From Poecilobothrus nobilitatus (Eukaryota > Arthropoda > Insecta > Diptera > Dolichopodidae): a stretch of DNA of 64,000 nt. A model generated the notes under the pieces. It made no database searches, was not told where the DNA came from, and saw only the letters and a list, made by a program, of their open reading frames with translations. The stretch is from assembly GCA_947095535.1 (NCBI GenBank), contig OX352774.1, positions 30,396,496 through 30,460,495 of the forward strand, given 5' to 3'. Both the position numbers and the translations under genes were made by a program. Position 1 is the stretch's first letter. Every line of letters begins with the position of its first letter. This document shows, piece by piece, positions 11,736-25,200 of the stretch.

Positions 11736-14700
11736 AGAAAGGATGAGAATAAAATAAGTACAAGTACATATGTACTTATTTTCAAAAATGATCACTTCTT
11801 GGGACTTTTTTTTTACGAGGGTCGATGGAAAACTTCGAAAATCCCCCAGAAGAAATGCACGTGATTCTTCCGGATTGGTGTTGGATATTTTTCATTTCAC
11901 GATCAAAAATTACCAAATTTACCAATTTTTTTTGGAGAAGAAATACTTAATAAGTCATCGATGATTTAACCACAACTTCGAACAAATAAAATAAAGCTAA
12001 CTTTCAACATTTGTAGCGACGCACATGTAAATTCTAAAATTTTTTAATTTTCCTTTAATTTAAGAAATTCATATGCATTTCCAAAGCATTATTATTTTAA
12101 ACAATTACACCTCTCTATTTTGACGTCTTATTACACCTCTCTATTTTGACGTCTTATATTATAAACCACTGTTGTTTTTTTTTTTTTTTTTTTTCGTATT
12201 TTAATAAGAATTTATTATTTATGTAAATTTATATTCTCTACTTATTTTTTATTTAACATAATGTCTATTACATACCTAAACTTAAACAAAATTATTGTTG
12301 ATTTCTATGTGTAAAAGTCGTTTATAACAAAGAAAAATTAAAATACAAAAAAAATGAAAAATTTTGATAAGACACCTTTTAAAAAAGTGTTTCACTAAAT
12401 CAAAAATACAACGAAAAAATAAAAACAAAACAACATAAAAATGATCTTAAGATTCTCCTAAGAAAGGTTAAAAGTTCATAGTATACCTACAGTGAAAATT
12501 TTAACTTAAAGATTAACAAAAATAACACTTACAGTACAGTATAATTTTTTTTTTTTTTTTATTTAAATTCATAGAGGTGGGAAAAAAAAAAATTAAATTT
12601 ACTCCTACTTTTTAAACTATATAATAAATTATATTTAATTTGTTTTGACACACAGTATGCAGACAAATATTTTATAACAGGACAAATTCCCAACAGGATA
12701 TCAGTAAAAATCATCATATAATAAAAACCATAATATAACGATGACTTTATATATATGTAAAGTAAAAATATATAATAATATAATTTTCATATACACTACA
12801 GTACACTATGATGGTCTGTTCCGATTACTTAATATAATCAAATCATCTTATATACCTTTACAATCTAAATTTATGTTAAATAAGGTCTATATATATATAT
12901 ATATAAATAGTATATATAATAGTGTTTAGTATCTCAGGAAGCCAGGTAATATAAAATCATAACGAAAAAAAAACAATAGAAATTACTTTAAAATGAAGGT
13001 GGAATTCCATAAATAATTCATATTCATACTAACAAAAAAAAAAAAAAAAAAAAAAATAGAAAAAGGTGAATGAAATGAAAAATATGATAATTGGGGTTGT
13101 AAGAAAGAGAACTATACAAAAAAAAAGATAAGGGTAAGAAATTTTATGCTTTTTTTTTATTTATTTTTTGTTTTCTCTCTGGGAAATTTGTGAAAATTAA
13201 TTTTTCTTTCCTTTTCTTTTTCTTTTTTTTTTTTTGTTTTCTACTACTCTTTTTTATTTTCATTCATATCTATGGTGCTGGACAATTTTATATAGGTACA
13301 AATTTTAAAAAGTAGAGTAGATCGTTTTATGATTTTTTTAAAATTAAATTAACTTGAAGAAGGTAATAAATTTTAAAATAGGGAAAAAAAACAAAAAAAA
13401 AAAAAAAAAAAAATTAAATATTATATATTTTAAAAGAATTTGATTTTTTGTTGTTTGTTATAGTTGTTACTTATATAAAGGTAAAGTTTTTCTAATTAAA
13501 CCTTTTGTACATACATACCTATAATATTTGGAAAAGAAAAAAAAAAATTTATGAAAAATTTGCATATTTTTAGGAGTACGTGAAAAAGTTTTGAATAAAG
13601 TATTTTGGTAAATTATCTATAGCTTTTTTTTTTGTAGATTATATGTACAAGTACTACTTATTAAACGTTCAAAAAATTTGTTCTATAAATTAATGAAAAA
13701 TTAAAACAAAAACGAAAAAATAAATGATTTGTTTATTTTATTAATGTGAAAAGTTGGATGTAGTTTTTTGTTTTTTTTTGTTTTATTCTTATTATAAATA
13801 TGGGTCAAAAAGAGAAGTTTTTTGTTTAAAGAATATTTTATATTATATAATGCTGCAAGATACTAATTATAAAAAATATTTACTTTTTTTAAGGAGTTTT
13901 TTTTTTTTTTTTTTTTTGTCCTAAAAAATATGTAGTTAAAACGTTACATGATTTTTAATAGAAATAAATTAATTTTTTTTTTAATGTATTGATATTTTTT
14001 TTTTAGGAATAAAATAATTTAATTGAAGGAAAAAAAAATAAAATTGTACTTTTAAATTAAATTAAATTATTCAACAATGATGAATAATTAAATATTAATA
14101 CATTTACCCTTTTTTTAAGTACTTTTAACTTAATATAAAGAAAGGAACAATTTTTATGTGTTAAACAAGAAAAAAAAAAAAAATGTGAAGCCAGCTTGGT
14201 GTAAGGTACTTTTAATATAATTAATTTATAACTACTAGAAATAAGTGTTTGAATTTATAGTTTTTTGCAAGTATTTTGGAAAGGTAAAGTGATGACTAAT
14301 AATTCTGTTTAACAGTTACATGATCTGTTTTTTTTGTTTTAATTTATAAGATTTTAAATAAATTTCAATAATCAGTTAACTATATTAAAGGATTAAAGAT
14401 AATAATAATACGATTCATTATTTCAGTTCCACTCCAAATTCAATGTTTCTTGTCCTATCCACTTCTATCTCTATTCCTTAGACAAAATATTGCATTAGTA
14501 GTTAAAGGTTTCACCCCATTATATTGACGAAAAGAGAAAGTGAATTTAGCCACCAAGAATATGACACTACTAAGGGAATATATTTGGTGTGTTTGGAACC
14601 TTTCCTTACAAAAAAAAAACTATGTATAAGTGAGAAAATTATAAAAGAGTAAATAACCGAATATTCTAAATATTTTTCTTTTGCAACATCTATATTAAAA

Positions 14701-15053
14701 ATGTCCTAATAATCTGAATTTTTTACTTTTCGATAATTGGATTTATTTTTTTGTTAATGAAGATGGAAGTGGTCCATAAGTAGCGATTTTTTGTTCAGTT
14801 TTTTTCTTTGGAGAATTTTGAATAGTTGTAGTATTATTAGAATACTAATGCTTCCAGTTGTTTTGCATTTCTTTTTTGATGTAACACGTTTTTCTCCTAT
14901 CAAAAATTGATTCGTTACTGTCAAATCAATACGCAATTAATTAAAAATTAACAATTTTCACGCTTAAACTGACGCTCTGTTGAAAAAATTAATGAAAAAA
15001 AGTCATGAGATAATTTAGCACAAATAATTAAAAAAAAGTAAAATAAAAGCTAA
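11736..15053. other. AT-rich stretch with long homopolymers
   Basis: Contains poly-A and poly-T runs, a (TA)n tract near 12890-12905 and the 26 bp duplication at 12105. No exon of the neighbouring gene could be recognised on the minus strand, although the missing 3' exons might be expected in this direction. Confidence 0.5.
12105..12156. repeat. Perfect 26 bp tandem duplication
   Basis: A 26-base unit beginning TTACACCTCTCTATTTTGAC is present twice head to tail (12105-12130 and 12131-12156) without a mismatch, so the duplication is probably recent. Confidence 0.9.
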
Positions 15054-15602
15054 AACGAGAAAAAGTGCAGTAGAATAGACTGTGTCAACTCTGGGATACC
15101 CGTAGGAACGTAATACATCCTGCTTCTATAAAACTTGATCAAATTTCAAATCTTTTAGTACCGACATTAACTACCGAGATATATTTGTGAAGTTGTATGA
15201 CAGCTACCCGAGTCTATTGCACCAGCGCAACCAAATTTTACAGAGGTTATTGCTCTACAACTTGATCATCTTTTGTAATATTTTAGACGTATAGCTTCAT
15301 AAAGTTCCAAGAGATCCATGAAGCCTGAACCTACTACTCTAGCCCAACTAAATTTTACAGAAGTTGTTGGCCTGTAACTCAACACCGTTTTGCAAGATTT
15401 TAGAAACTTAGCGAAAAAAAATTTATAATTTCAATAAATACTGAGTTACTTAGTTATAGATACCAACATTGCTTATTCGACTTAGAATTCGATTCTGAGC
15501 CGATCCATACCTTTGATACTACATCTACCTTGACTCCTTTAAGGTGTCACAAACGTAATGGCAAATTTATTATACTCTTGAACATAGTTCATACGGGTCT
15601 AA
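15054..15602 (+). repeat. Family B element, single-unit copy
   Basis: Begins AACGAGAAAAAGTGCAGTAG and GATACCCGTAGGAACG, and ends TTAAGGTGTCACAAACGTAA, CTTGAACATAGTTCATACGG. The inner ends form an inverted repeat (ATACCCGTA-GAAC and GTTC-ATACGGGT). The interior has the ACCAAATTTTACAGA and AGCTACCCGAGTCTATTG blocks of the family. No protein is encoded. Confidence 0.8.
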
Positions 15603-15684
15603 TGAAGCTTGACTTAGAAATGAAATCCAGGCAACAGATGGGGTTCCACAAAATTCATTTTTTTTACGATACTTATCAGTAACT

Positions 15685-15805
15685 TATCATTTTAAACGGC
15701 GTAAAAGTTTTGTAAACACCCACACGGACTTACAGACGGACGAAGAGAAATACCTACTGACAGAGTGAAACTAATAGGTACATTTTTTCAAATTTTTTTT
15801 AAAAA
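15685..15805 (+). repeat. Family A 3' end fragment
   Basis: Matches the last 110 bp of family A: TTTAAACGGCGTAAAAGTTT, TGTAAACA, GACAGAGTGAAACTAATAGG, TACATTTTTTCAAATTTTTT. The body is absent. Confidence 0.7.
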
Positions 15806-18800
15806 TTTACTGATGATGCACTTTTAAAATTGAAAATAGTCAGCATCAATCAATTATTATGACAATTTATAGCTATTTAAGTTTTTTCAAAGGAAACCTG
15901 TTTCACTATTTCACAATTTCTAACTATTTATCCCGAAATTAGCAAAACATTCTTTTTCCTAAATAGGTTCTATTTTTCTTTTAACAATTATTGTTGTTAT
16001 ACTGAATATACGCCCTGGGCAGTGGCACTACTTTGTGAAATGCTATAGGTATCGTCATAATATATTTTTCAAATCAAAAATTTAAAATTTATTGTACAAA
16101 TTTTTGATCAAAACATTATCAAATTCAGCCCTTATTCAACAAATTGTTGTAAAACAATAGAATAATATTTTCCTCCTTTTTCTTTAATTTAACACTCACA
16201 AAGTTGTGAAAATACTTACATACAGGTACGAAAGTTTTCTCCAACCTTCACTGTTACTTTATTGCAATTCGTCTATTCAATTGTTCGTTTAGTTGTTATA
16301 TGTTTTTTATAATTAGTGTATAAAAGTTGCATTTCAACCCATTTTTTAAATTTAAAGTGACAGAATCGATCATCCGGACAAAAAATTTTACAAGGAATAT
16401 CTATTTTACAAGGCTCTGTATACAAAACGGCTGTATAATTAACTGAAAATAGACTTTCAGATTATTTTCAGGATGTAAAGTCAATTATTGTAAAAAAAAA
16501 TTTTCTAACCTAAAACTATGATTTCGGACAAAATCTTACATAAAAACGTATTAAAAGCAAAACCAAAAAATCGTATTTTATATTAAAAACTCGAAACACG
16601 ATTTCCAAATCTATTAATAAGATTTTAATTTCCTTTTATGAAAATATTTTATTTTTATTTTCTATTTTATACAAATAAAAATCCAAATCCATTTATTGTA
16701 ATAAATCTTTGAATAAAATATAACAAAAAACAAAAAAAAACAGAAACAAAAAAAAAAAAAATAAACGATGAGGATCATGGATTTTAACTCTTATAATGAA
16801 ACCATTTAAATCCTGTGCACATTTAAATTTTCACATAATAAATGTCAATAAATTATTTTTTTTGTTTGTTTTTCTTTTCTTTATTTTTTTTTGTTTTCTT
16901 TCTTTATTTCATTTTAAATTTTATTTTATCGTATACTACATTCTTTTTCTCTTTTGTTCATTTTTCTCTTTCTTCGTACTTTTTTATATAAACAAAAATG
17001 AAACAAAAAATTATAACATTATCGTTCTAATAAAATTTCAAATAACAAAAAAAAAAAAAAGGAAAGAGACGGAAAATCGAAGTCCAGAAAAACAATTTGT
17101 TTTCCAAGAAAGAAAGAAAAAAAAAAAGAAGTATTTTAAATCTTCTGACACTAAATAAATTTTAAGTGAAATTTCATTCATAAATTAAAAATAAAAAAAT
17201 GAAAAAAAAAAAAATTAACTAAACTTTAAAATTGATTGGTTTTTACAAAAATGATGAAAATGATGATGATTATCTCAATAAAAATTGAATTAATTCAATT
17301 CCATCCTTACATTCTATTCCCATATGTATACGATTTGAATCACCATTAAATTATATAATATATCCTTTTTTTTTTTTTTGATTGCCCATTGTGAAATCGA
17401 TCGCTTTTCTTATATGGGTGACTAGATTTAATATAACGGCATTAAATATTCTTTAATAGACATTTTTAAATGGTTGAAAGCTCAACGACGATGAACCCAC
17501 TACTAAATGTATATTTTGACTATTTTAATAAAAAATAAAAAAAAATAAAAACCAATGGTAAAAAAAAAAAAAAGGATTCAATAATCGTTCATTTGATTTA
17601 TGATATTGAAAATCTAAACCATTTTCCCTCTTCCACAACTTTTTCCATTCACAGACAATTCGATTTCTTAACATTTTAACTTTATTTTTCGTTTACTTGC
17701 AACCAAAAAACAGAAAACTTAAATTTTGAACCATTTTCAGTCTGTAATTGTTATCAGAAGTTTCTGTGTGAAAAAATTCCCAAAAAAAAAATAAAACAAA
17801 GCAAAAAAAAAAAAAAAAAATAACAAAAACACTAAAGGACAATATTGTCCTTGGACTAAATTTTATTATCTATATATGTAAAATTTTTGCATTTTTGCAA
17901 TGAACTTTGTACTTGTTCTCATATGGGTGATCAAGTGAAACAACGAATAATGTTTAAAAACTTATAAAAGTTTTCTTTGAAATGAAAATGGTATACCATG
18001 TTCAAATTTTTATATTCCTAAATCTATGAAAAAATGGTATTAGTAAATTCGTTTTTAGTTTTATAATATCTTAAAAATCTGTAATTTTATAATTTTGTAT
18101 ATTTTTGAAACTCAGTCAATGTAAATGTATTTTTGTTGTTTTTATTATTGTAATTTAAATCCATCAATCCTTTTGATAGGTGGATTTTAGCATGTTCAGA
18201 CCTAAGACAAAAATTAAATTTTTGGCTCCTCTTAAGAAATTTTTTTTTCGATTTTTAGAAGATTTTATAAATGCAAACCCCAACAAAATGTCTAAAATAT
18301 CTACGAGTATATCCGTCATAGTGATCCGCTACTGATCTTTATGCCAAATTTTTTAGAAACATTCAAATTATTTTCCGTTATTTATTTATATTTTCTGAGC
18401 TATACATCTAAGTAATACCGTATACGTGTTATTTATGATTTTGAAAGTGATCTATTGAAAATCTAATTTAGTCTTCAGTAAGAGTATTGAAAGGGATTGT
18501 ATTGCGTTAAAACTTCCGTTAATTAGCATCTGCTCTTGCGTCGACACTCTGCAATAAAGCTAATATGTTTAAGAAAGTAGGCTTGGTAACCTAATAATAT
18601 GGTAATTTACCCACTTAATTTTTATTTACTTTTCTTAGATAATCTAATTAATAATAAGAATTTTTGATAGAAGACGATTTCAATATATCATTTCTTATTT
18701 TACAAAATGTTGGTTTAATTCGCTGGAAAAGCTAAATTGGATTTTGAACATGATTTAATAATAATCATTTGGTTAGATCGTAACAGACTATACTATTCAG

Positions 18801-19053
18801 AAATTGTAAATTAGAAAATTGCTTAACCTAATACTTTATAAAAGTATATAGTAGCCCATTTTTTATTATTTGTACTTAGAGTTTTAAAAGCCAACTATAC
18901 ATAAATAAAATAATTCCACAGATAATAAATATTTTAAGTTTTTTGACATAAAAATGATTTCACAGATTATGTTCTATATATACGTTTTATATTATCGTAA
19001 TATATATTATATACATTATGTATATTTTATATTTATTTTTTTTTTTATATTAC
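15806..19053. other. Probably intron 7 of the axotactin-like gene
   Basis: Exon 7 ends at 19054 with a GT donor, so the DNA to its left should be intron at first. It is AT-rich and low-complexity. A long plus-strand frame at 16796-17158 is built of poly-T and poly-A codons and is not a gene. Confidence 0.5.
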
Positions 19054-19250
19054 CTCCCAAAATCCATTTCCTTCGGAAGTTTTAACATCACAATATGCAA
19101 GGACAGCACTTGTCCGACTACTACGAAAATCGAATTTAATATTCAACTGATTTGGTTGATTTATTGGCCACCAAATGTGAGATGTTGCAAACGGGTATGT
19201 AATTGGTATGACATCAACTTCAGCTTCTTTGAATTCTGGTTGGAGGACGC
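19054..19250 (-). CDS. axo: Exon 7: first part of LamG3
   Basis: The exon is open for 197 bases between acceptor TTTTTATAG|GCGTCC and donor GGGAG|GTAATA, phase 1 in and phase 0 out. It encodes EFKEAEVDVIPITYPFATSH, then IWWPINQPNQLNIKFDFRSS and TSAVLAYCD, the opening strands of a third laminin G domain, ending at NGFWE. It has no start codon of its own and was found by extending the gene in phase from exon 6. The codon mix is less AT-biased than in exons 5 and 6. The remaining two thirds of LamG3 must lie further downstream on the minus strand. Confidence 0.82.
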
Positions 19251-22200
19251 CTATAAAAACAAGTATATATATATATATATATCATATAAATATATATAGT
19301 GTTAATAATTTTAATATACAGTTAAAAACATATGTTTGTGAATTTAAATAGTCCTGGAAAGACCAAAGAAAAAAAAAAAAAAACAAAATGAAAAAACATA
19401 AAAGGATATTTTTATATGATTATTAGACGGTCCTTCTCATACAATTTTTCCGTTTTCATATATAGAGGAAGCGGAAATTTGTTTTTGGAATGCATAATGG
19501 TATTTAATATGATAAAAGAGGAATAGAAGAGAGATGAAAAGAAAGATTTGAATTGGATATTTAATATCAAAAAATATTTTATGAGATTTTTTTTCCTAAA
19601 TGTTTTTAGTTGTTGTTTTGTTTTTTTTTTTTTTTATTATCATAAAATCCTTTTAAAAATGGGATCATTACGGGCGTTTTTATTGCATTTAATTCGATTT
19701 ATTGGAAAATTTTTTTTTCTCTAAATGAATGGTTATAAAAAATTAAATCAGTATTGTTTTCTTTTTTATTTATTTCTTGTGCTTATTTTTTTTTTTTGGG
19801 AAATGAATAAAAAATGTAATAAGATTGTTTAAGGGTAAGTCAATATTAAAATTGAGGCGGACAAACAGTATCAAAACAGATTATATATATATTATGTATG
19901 TATATGTAAAAATGTAAAATAAAATTGAGACGAAAAGAGAGGTTATAAATTGTGTCATAATTAAATGTAATAAAATTGTGTTTTATTTTCAATATTTACA
20001 TTGGGGGACTATATTTGAAATGTAATTAAATAATTTTTTAAAAGTTTTAAAATAAATATTCCTTAAATCATTAAAAGGACGTAAGGTTTTATTGATATAT
20101 AAATATATGGAGTTAAATGATTGATTACGATGATTTGAATTAAAGGGATGAAACAATAAAAAAAATGTAGAAAATTTTTTGTAAGTTGAAATTTTTCATT
20201 CAGTATTGAAATTGTTTTGAAAAGGTGAAGTTATTGTTATTAAGGCTGCGAAACTATGCATTAGTTAAATTTTACATATTTAAGAGATTATGTTCTTATT
20301 AAATTTCATTTAAAATAAAAAAGGTAAAAAGACAAAGTTCAGTTTTGTGCATTTGACCCAATGTAAGTTAAGAAGACTCAGCAGATTAAAGAAATTTCTG
20401 TAGCTTAAGAAGAATTTGTGGGCAAAGAAAACTTTAAAGGTTAAAAATTCACTGTTAGTTAAGAAGTCCTAAAAGTGACTACTATTAAGATGAAGGCCCA
20501 ATGTACGCTTTGCTTGATTCGCTTGTTTTACACGCTTTGACAGTTGAAATAAATTACATTGTATCTTATATAGCAACGCCAATGACAAAGTAATCAAAGC
20601 GAAACAAAGTAAGAAAAGTTCAAAATTGACCAATTTTCAATTACACGCTTTGCTTTATTACTTTGACGTTTAAAATAATATTTAAAACCGTCAAAGAGAA
20701 TTTTGTTTTTATATAAATATTTGAATTATTGAATTCGAAAATATTTGGTAAATTTTCAATTGTGCAGTATCTTGTTTTAATTTTGCAAATGTACTTTCAT
20801 AAAGCCCATGTATTTTGCGATCCAAATATATGTCCCGAACCCAAAATTCTCGCTGATTCTTTATTTTTTGAAAGACTTTGTAGTTTTCGTACAATAAAAA
20901 TATTATGTACAAAATATCACAAATATCTTGCAAATCTTCCATTTTAAACAACGAAATAAATAATAATAAAAAAATGAAAATGTCAAATGTCAAGCAATTT
21001 AAAAGCGTACATTGGGATTTAAAATTTCTTTGATTACTTTGCTTTGTTTATACGCTTTTCAAAGCAAAGCAAACGAAGCAAGCAAAGCTTACATTGAGCC
21101 TTCACTTTTAGAGTTGAAATAAAATTTTAAAACATTAAATATTGCTTAAGAAATCGAATTGTAAGCTAAGTTTTCTAAAAAAGGAAGTGATGGTAATGAT
21201 TAGGAATGTTTTTCTGATTTTTTTTTAATATCTTAAACAATAATATTGTTTGATTCCATAGAATTGATACTGAAAATCGCTACATAAAACTCTCTGGTGA
21301 TATTTAATTTTTCAGAATATTGTGCAAGAAAATATAAAGTTTAATTTTCTTTTCGAATTTTCTTTCTTTATTGACTTTTTGTATAGGAGATGAAAAATTT
21401 ACTTGGGTACATACAAAAGTTTTATAATATTTCAGTTATAAAGTTGTTGCTTCACAGCAAAAGAAATATGAATGCAGTCAGTTATTTAATCTTTGATCAG
21501 TCTTAAATATTTTACTATTCAATTTTGTAACTGAAGGAACTTAAATATATTATAGAAGAGATAATAAAAATTTGTTATTGTTTTCTACTTTGTTTGATTC
21601 ACTTTATGAATCAAGGACTAAACTGATTGATCTTTGCACTTTAATTAAGAGACGTGACGATGTTGATGTATTATTTATCACTGAATTAATTAAGGCAGTA
21701 CAAATTCGTAGTGAACTTTGTATAGAGTTAACACTATCGACAATTCTTACTTTTCGATTTTTTTTAACCATTTTTATTCGTAACTTTGACAGAACCAATT
21801 ATGGCATATTGTATATGAAATAGTGAATAGAATGATAAAAGCAACTATTTAATAGTAGCTTCCTCAACTTAAAATTTTCTTTAAAATTTTCTCATCTTTA
21901 CTGAGTTGTGTCTTTTTGAAAAAAAAACAATTATGTGATATGTAATTCAGTAATAAACCGGAACTCGAAAATGATTCAATTTAATATAATTAACAAAAAA
22001 AAAAAAACAACAAAAATAAAAATATAAACTTACCATGATAATGAACTTTTGGATTTCCTTTTTTTAATTCATATAAAATTGATATATCATTATAATAAAC
22101 ATATTTCATACTACCAACAAATTTATTTTGTGATATTAAACCTTTTTTATATGGATCTGGACTACCACCAAAATATATTTCTGGATCAAATAATAATTTT

Positions 22201-25200
22201 GATGTTATTGTTGATGGTATTTCTAAAATTTTTGTTTGATAATCTAATGTTATTTTAATGGTACGTTGATTATGTATTATTGTTAAATTATGCCAATCAT
22301 GACGTATTAATCTTTCACCTAATATTGCTGACATTACATTATCACCAAAATCAATTTCAACATATACTGATTGATTTTTTAAAGATGCAGCAATATATTG
22401 TTGTTTTATTGATTCACCACTAGCATAAAATAATGCTGAATCATCAAATCCAGTTTTAAAAATTATACTTATACGAGTTGATGGTGAATGTACACGATCT
22501 TTCCAATCATATATTCGATATGAAACATAACTTGCACCACGTAATGTTAAAATTGTTGCAGCTTAACAAAAAATTAAAAATAAAAATTAAATTTGTATTG
22601 AATAGAATTTTAATAAAAAAAAAAATTAAATATTTATCCTTAAAGGGACTTTATATATCTATATTATTATTTATGTAAAATTTATTGTTTTTCGTATATA
22701 TATTAATATTAAATTTATGGTTCATTTACATTCTTTTCAATTGCCCCTGCATTCACATAATTTTAAATTTCCAAAATCCCACACACAAAATTTCCTTCCC
22801 GCATCCTAATCCCTTAAACTAAACTGAACATTTGCATTAAAGAACCACCCAAAAAGTTTCGTATTAAAGGGTGGTGGTTTTGTTTGGTGAAAGTCCAATA
22901 GTACCCGAAAAAACAACATTCCTCTGAGTAACTTTGGAAGTTTCCCACCAATTCTCCCAAAAAACAACAAAAAATATATATATGTATATACTATTATGTA
23001 TATTTAACCAATTATTGTTGCGTGACTTGAACCATTTAATAGAGAATTTATTTTACTTCCTTACATTTTTATAAATCCTTCAAGAATATTATTAAAAAAA
23101 AAAAAAAAAATCTAATCCTTTAAAATAGTTGTTTCTTCATAGAAAGGAATCGAATTTATGAAAAACCTTATAAAAAAAATGTGGAAATTTTAAAAGATTA
23201 AATGAAGGTTAATTTTTAGTAGCACATTAATAAATGATTTGCACTACAAATAAATTGAAACTAAATTTTAATTTTGAAACTTGAAAGAAGTAAAGATAGT
23301 CATCAGTAGCGGTACTCTATATCAGTACGCTTCCAAAGCATCATTGTTGTTTTTTCGTTTGATAGAGGGGATAGACATCTTAAGAACTAGGCCCTGCAAC
23401 TCTTTAATGCTCTGAATATTTTTTATACTTTGTTTTAAATCTATTATTTCTTTAGAACAGGAACGAAAATCTACGGGGTATTTAACAATAGAATGAAGTT
23501 TTTGATAGTATACTACATGAAACCATTCAAGTCATTAAATTTTGATAGTTTGATCTATTTTGCATTTAATTATGAAATTCGAATGTAATTTTAGAACTTC
23601 TTTTATATAAATTTCATTTTTAGTGTATTCCATATCTATGTTTTAAACTCAATATGTCATTTATATACCAATTATATACAGTTTAATGTCCTAAATTTTA
23701 TTCTTCATTATCCTTCAATAATAAATGTTTCAGTATGACGCATATTCTAAGCCAAGCATAATATCGAATGAAGTTCTCTGGATAGTAACAAGGGACGTGG
23801 AAGCTTTGTGGAAGCTCTTAAAAGGAGTAAGAAAAAATATCCTAAATATTTTTGGAACTTATCTTGCGTGTACATATTTTGCTAATGATTTCTTAAAAGG
23901 TTTTAAAGTATTTATATATGTATTCAGTGCAAAAGTATTTTTCAATTATTATGGACATTAGTCATCTGTCTTTAATATGACAATTGAATAACCAAATTGA
24001 TGCTATCTAGTTTTTTTGGTATTGAATACAAAGAACAAGAAGAACCAGCTTAAGGTAGAATTGTTATAAAATAATATATGTATCTGAACATATTTTTCTA
24101 TCATATAACAAGATAGTCCTTTTTGATGATTTGCTTAATTTTTTTTTTTTTTTTTCTTAATTTACAAATTTGTTGTTTTAATGAATGATTTGGGAGTGAT
24201 GGTTGTATTAAAAGATTACTTGATTTTATTTCTTTAATTATTCTATTAATTTAAGGTTAAGGAATTTATTGTTTTAGTCTCTTCTATTTATCATCTTATT
24301 TCAGATTTATATATTATTATTAATGTGATTTCATTCTATTAATAATTTACAAAATTATTTTTTGCAAAAAAAAAAAAAAAAGGCAAACAATGGAAGACAA
24401 AAAGGAAGTATAAAAGTCTGAATATAATAAATTATTTTCTTTTTTTTTTTTTCTTTAGTAGAAAATGTTTCCGATAAAAATGAAACAAATTAAGATAAAA
24501 TTGCTATAAGTATGAATTAGTTTCAATATAAATAAATTATATATATATAATATAAAATGAATAATTAGGTCAAAAAACATAATTGATTGTTTTGTTAATT
24601 GATTTATTTCTTAAATTTTAATAAAATAATTTTAGTTTGATCTTTAATGTTTTGCATATTTTTTTTTATTAAATTCCTTGAAGTTTCATTGAGAGACCAT
24701 AGCTTTAACCGCAAAGTTCGTAGAAAAAGTTTTAGTTTTATTATTTTAAGTTTCACTAAACCAATAATAAAATAGTTCAAGATGTTTTACTATACATAGA
24801 TATTATCACCAAAATTAAAAGATTTTCGCAAAATTGTAAAATCCTAAGAAAATCAGCAAATAGAATGAAATATAGAAATTATACTGTTATTGATTTGCAG
24901 TACAACCAAATCCATGTCATCAGATTAAACTTTAAAAAGATCCAAATGTATATTTTCTAGCTCTAGATTTGATATAAGACAATTGGTTGGTGTTATTACA
25001 GGTGATTGTTTTATTGATAGATATGCTAAAAGATTAGATATGCATGTCGATCTTAATTGTAGATTTTGTAGAGTAATTGATAAATCTGTCCCATTTTGTC
25101 AATAAAATATCTCAATCAGAAATATCTCGTCAGTTTCTTTTTCCTAGATTTAGGTAAACTTTGATCTGAGATGATTACAAAGGTCTACCATTAGATCAGT

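Noticed and set aside
14440..14610. Open minus-strand stretch considered as a further exon
   Set aside because: It reads as about 50 codons without LamG or EGF features and ends in a stop without a donor.
16796..17158. 120-codon plus-strand frame rich in Phe and Lys
   Set aside because: It is made of poly-T followed by poly-A sequence and has no domain or codon bias.
21572..21823. Overlapping 83- and 64-codon frames on both strands
   Set aside because: No domain, located in intron 6, and no splice sites that would link it to the gene.
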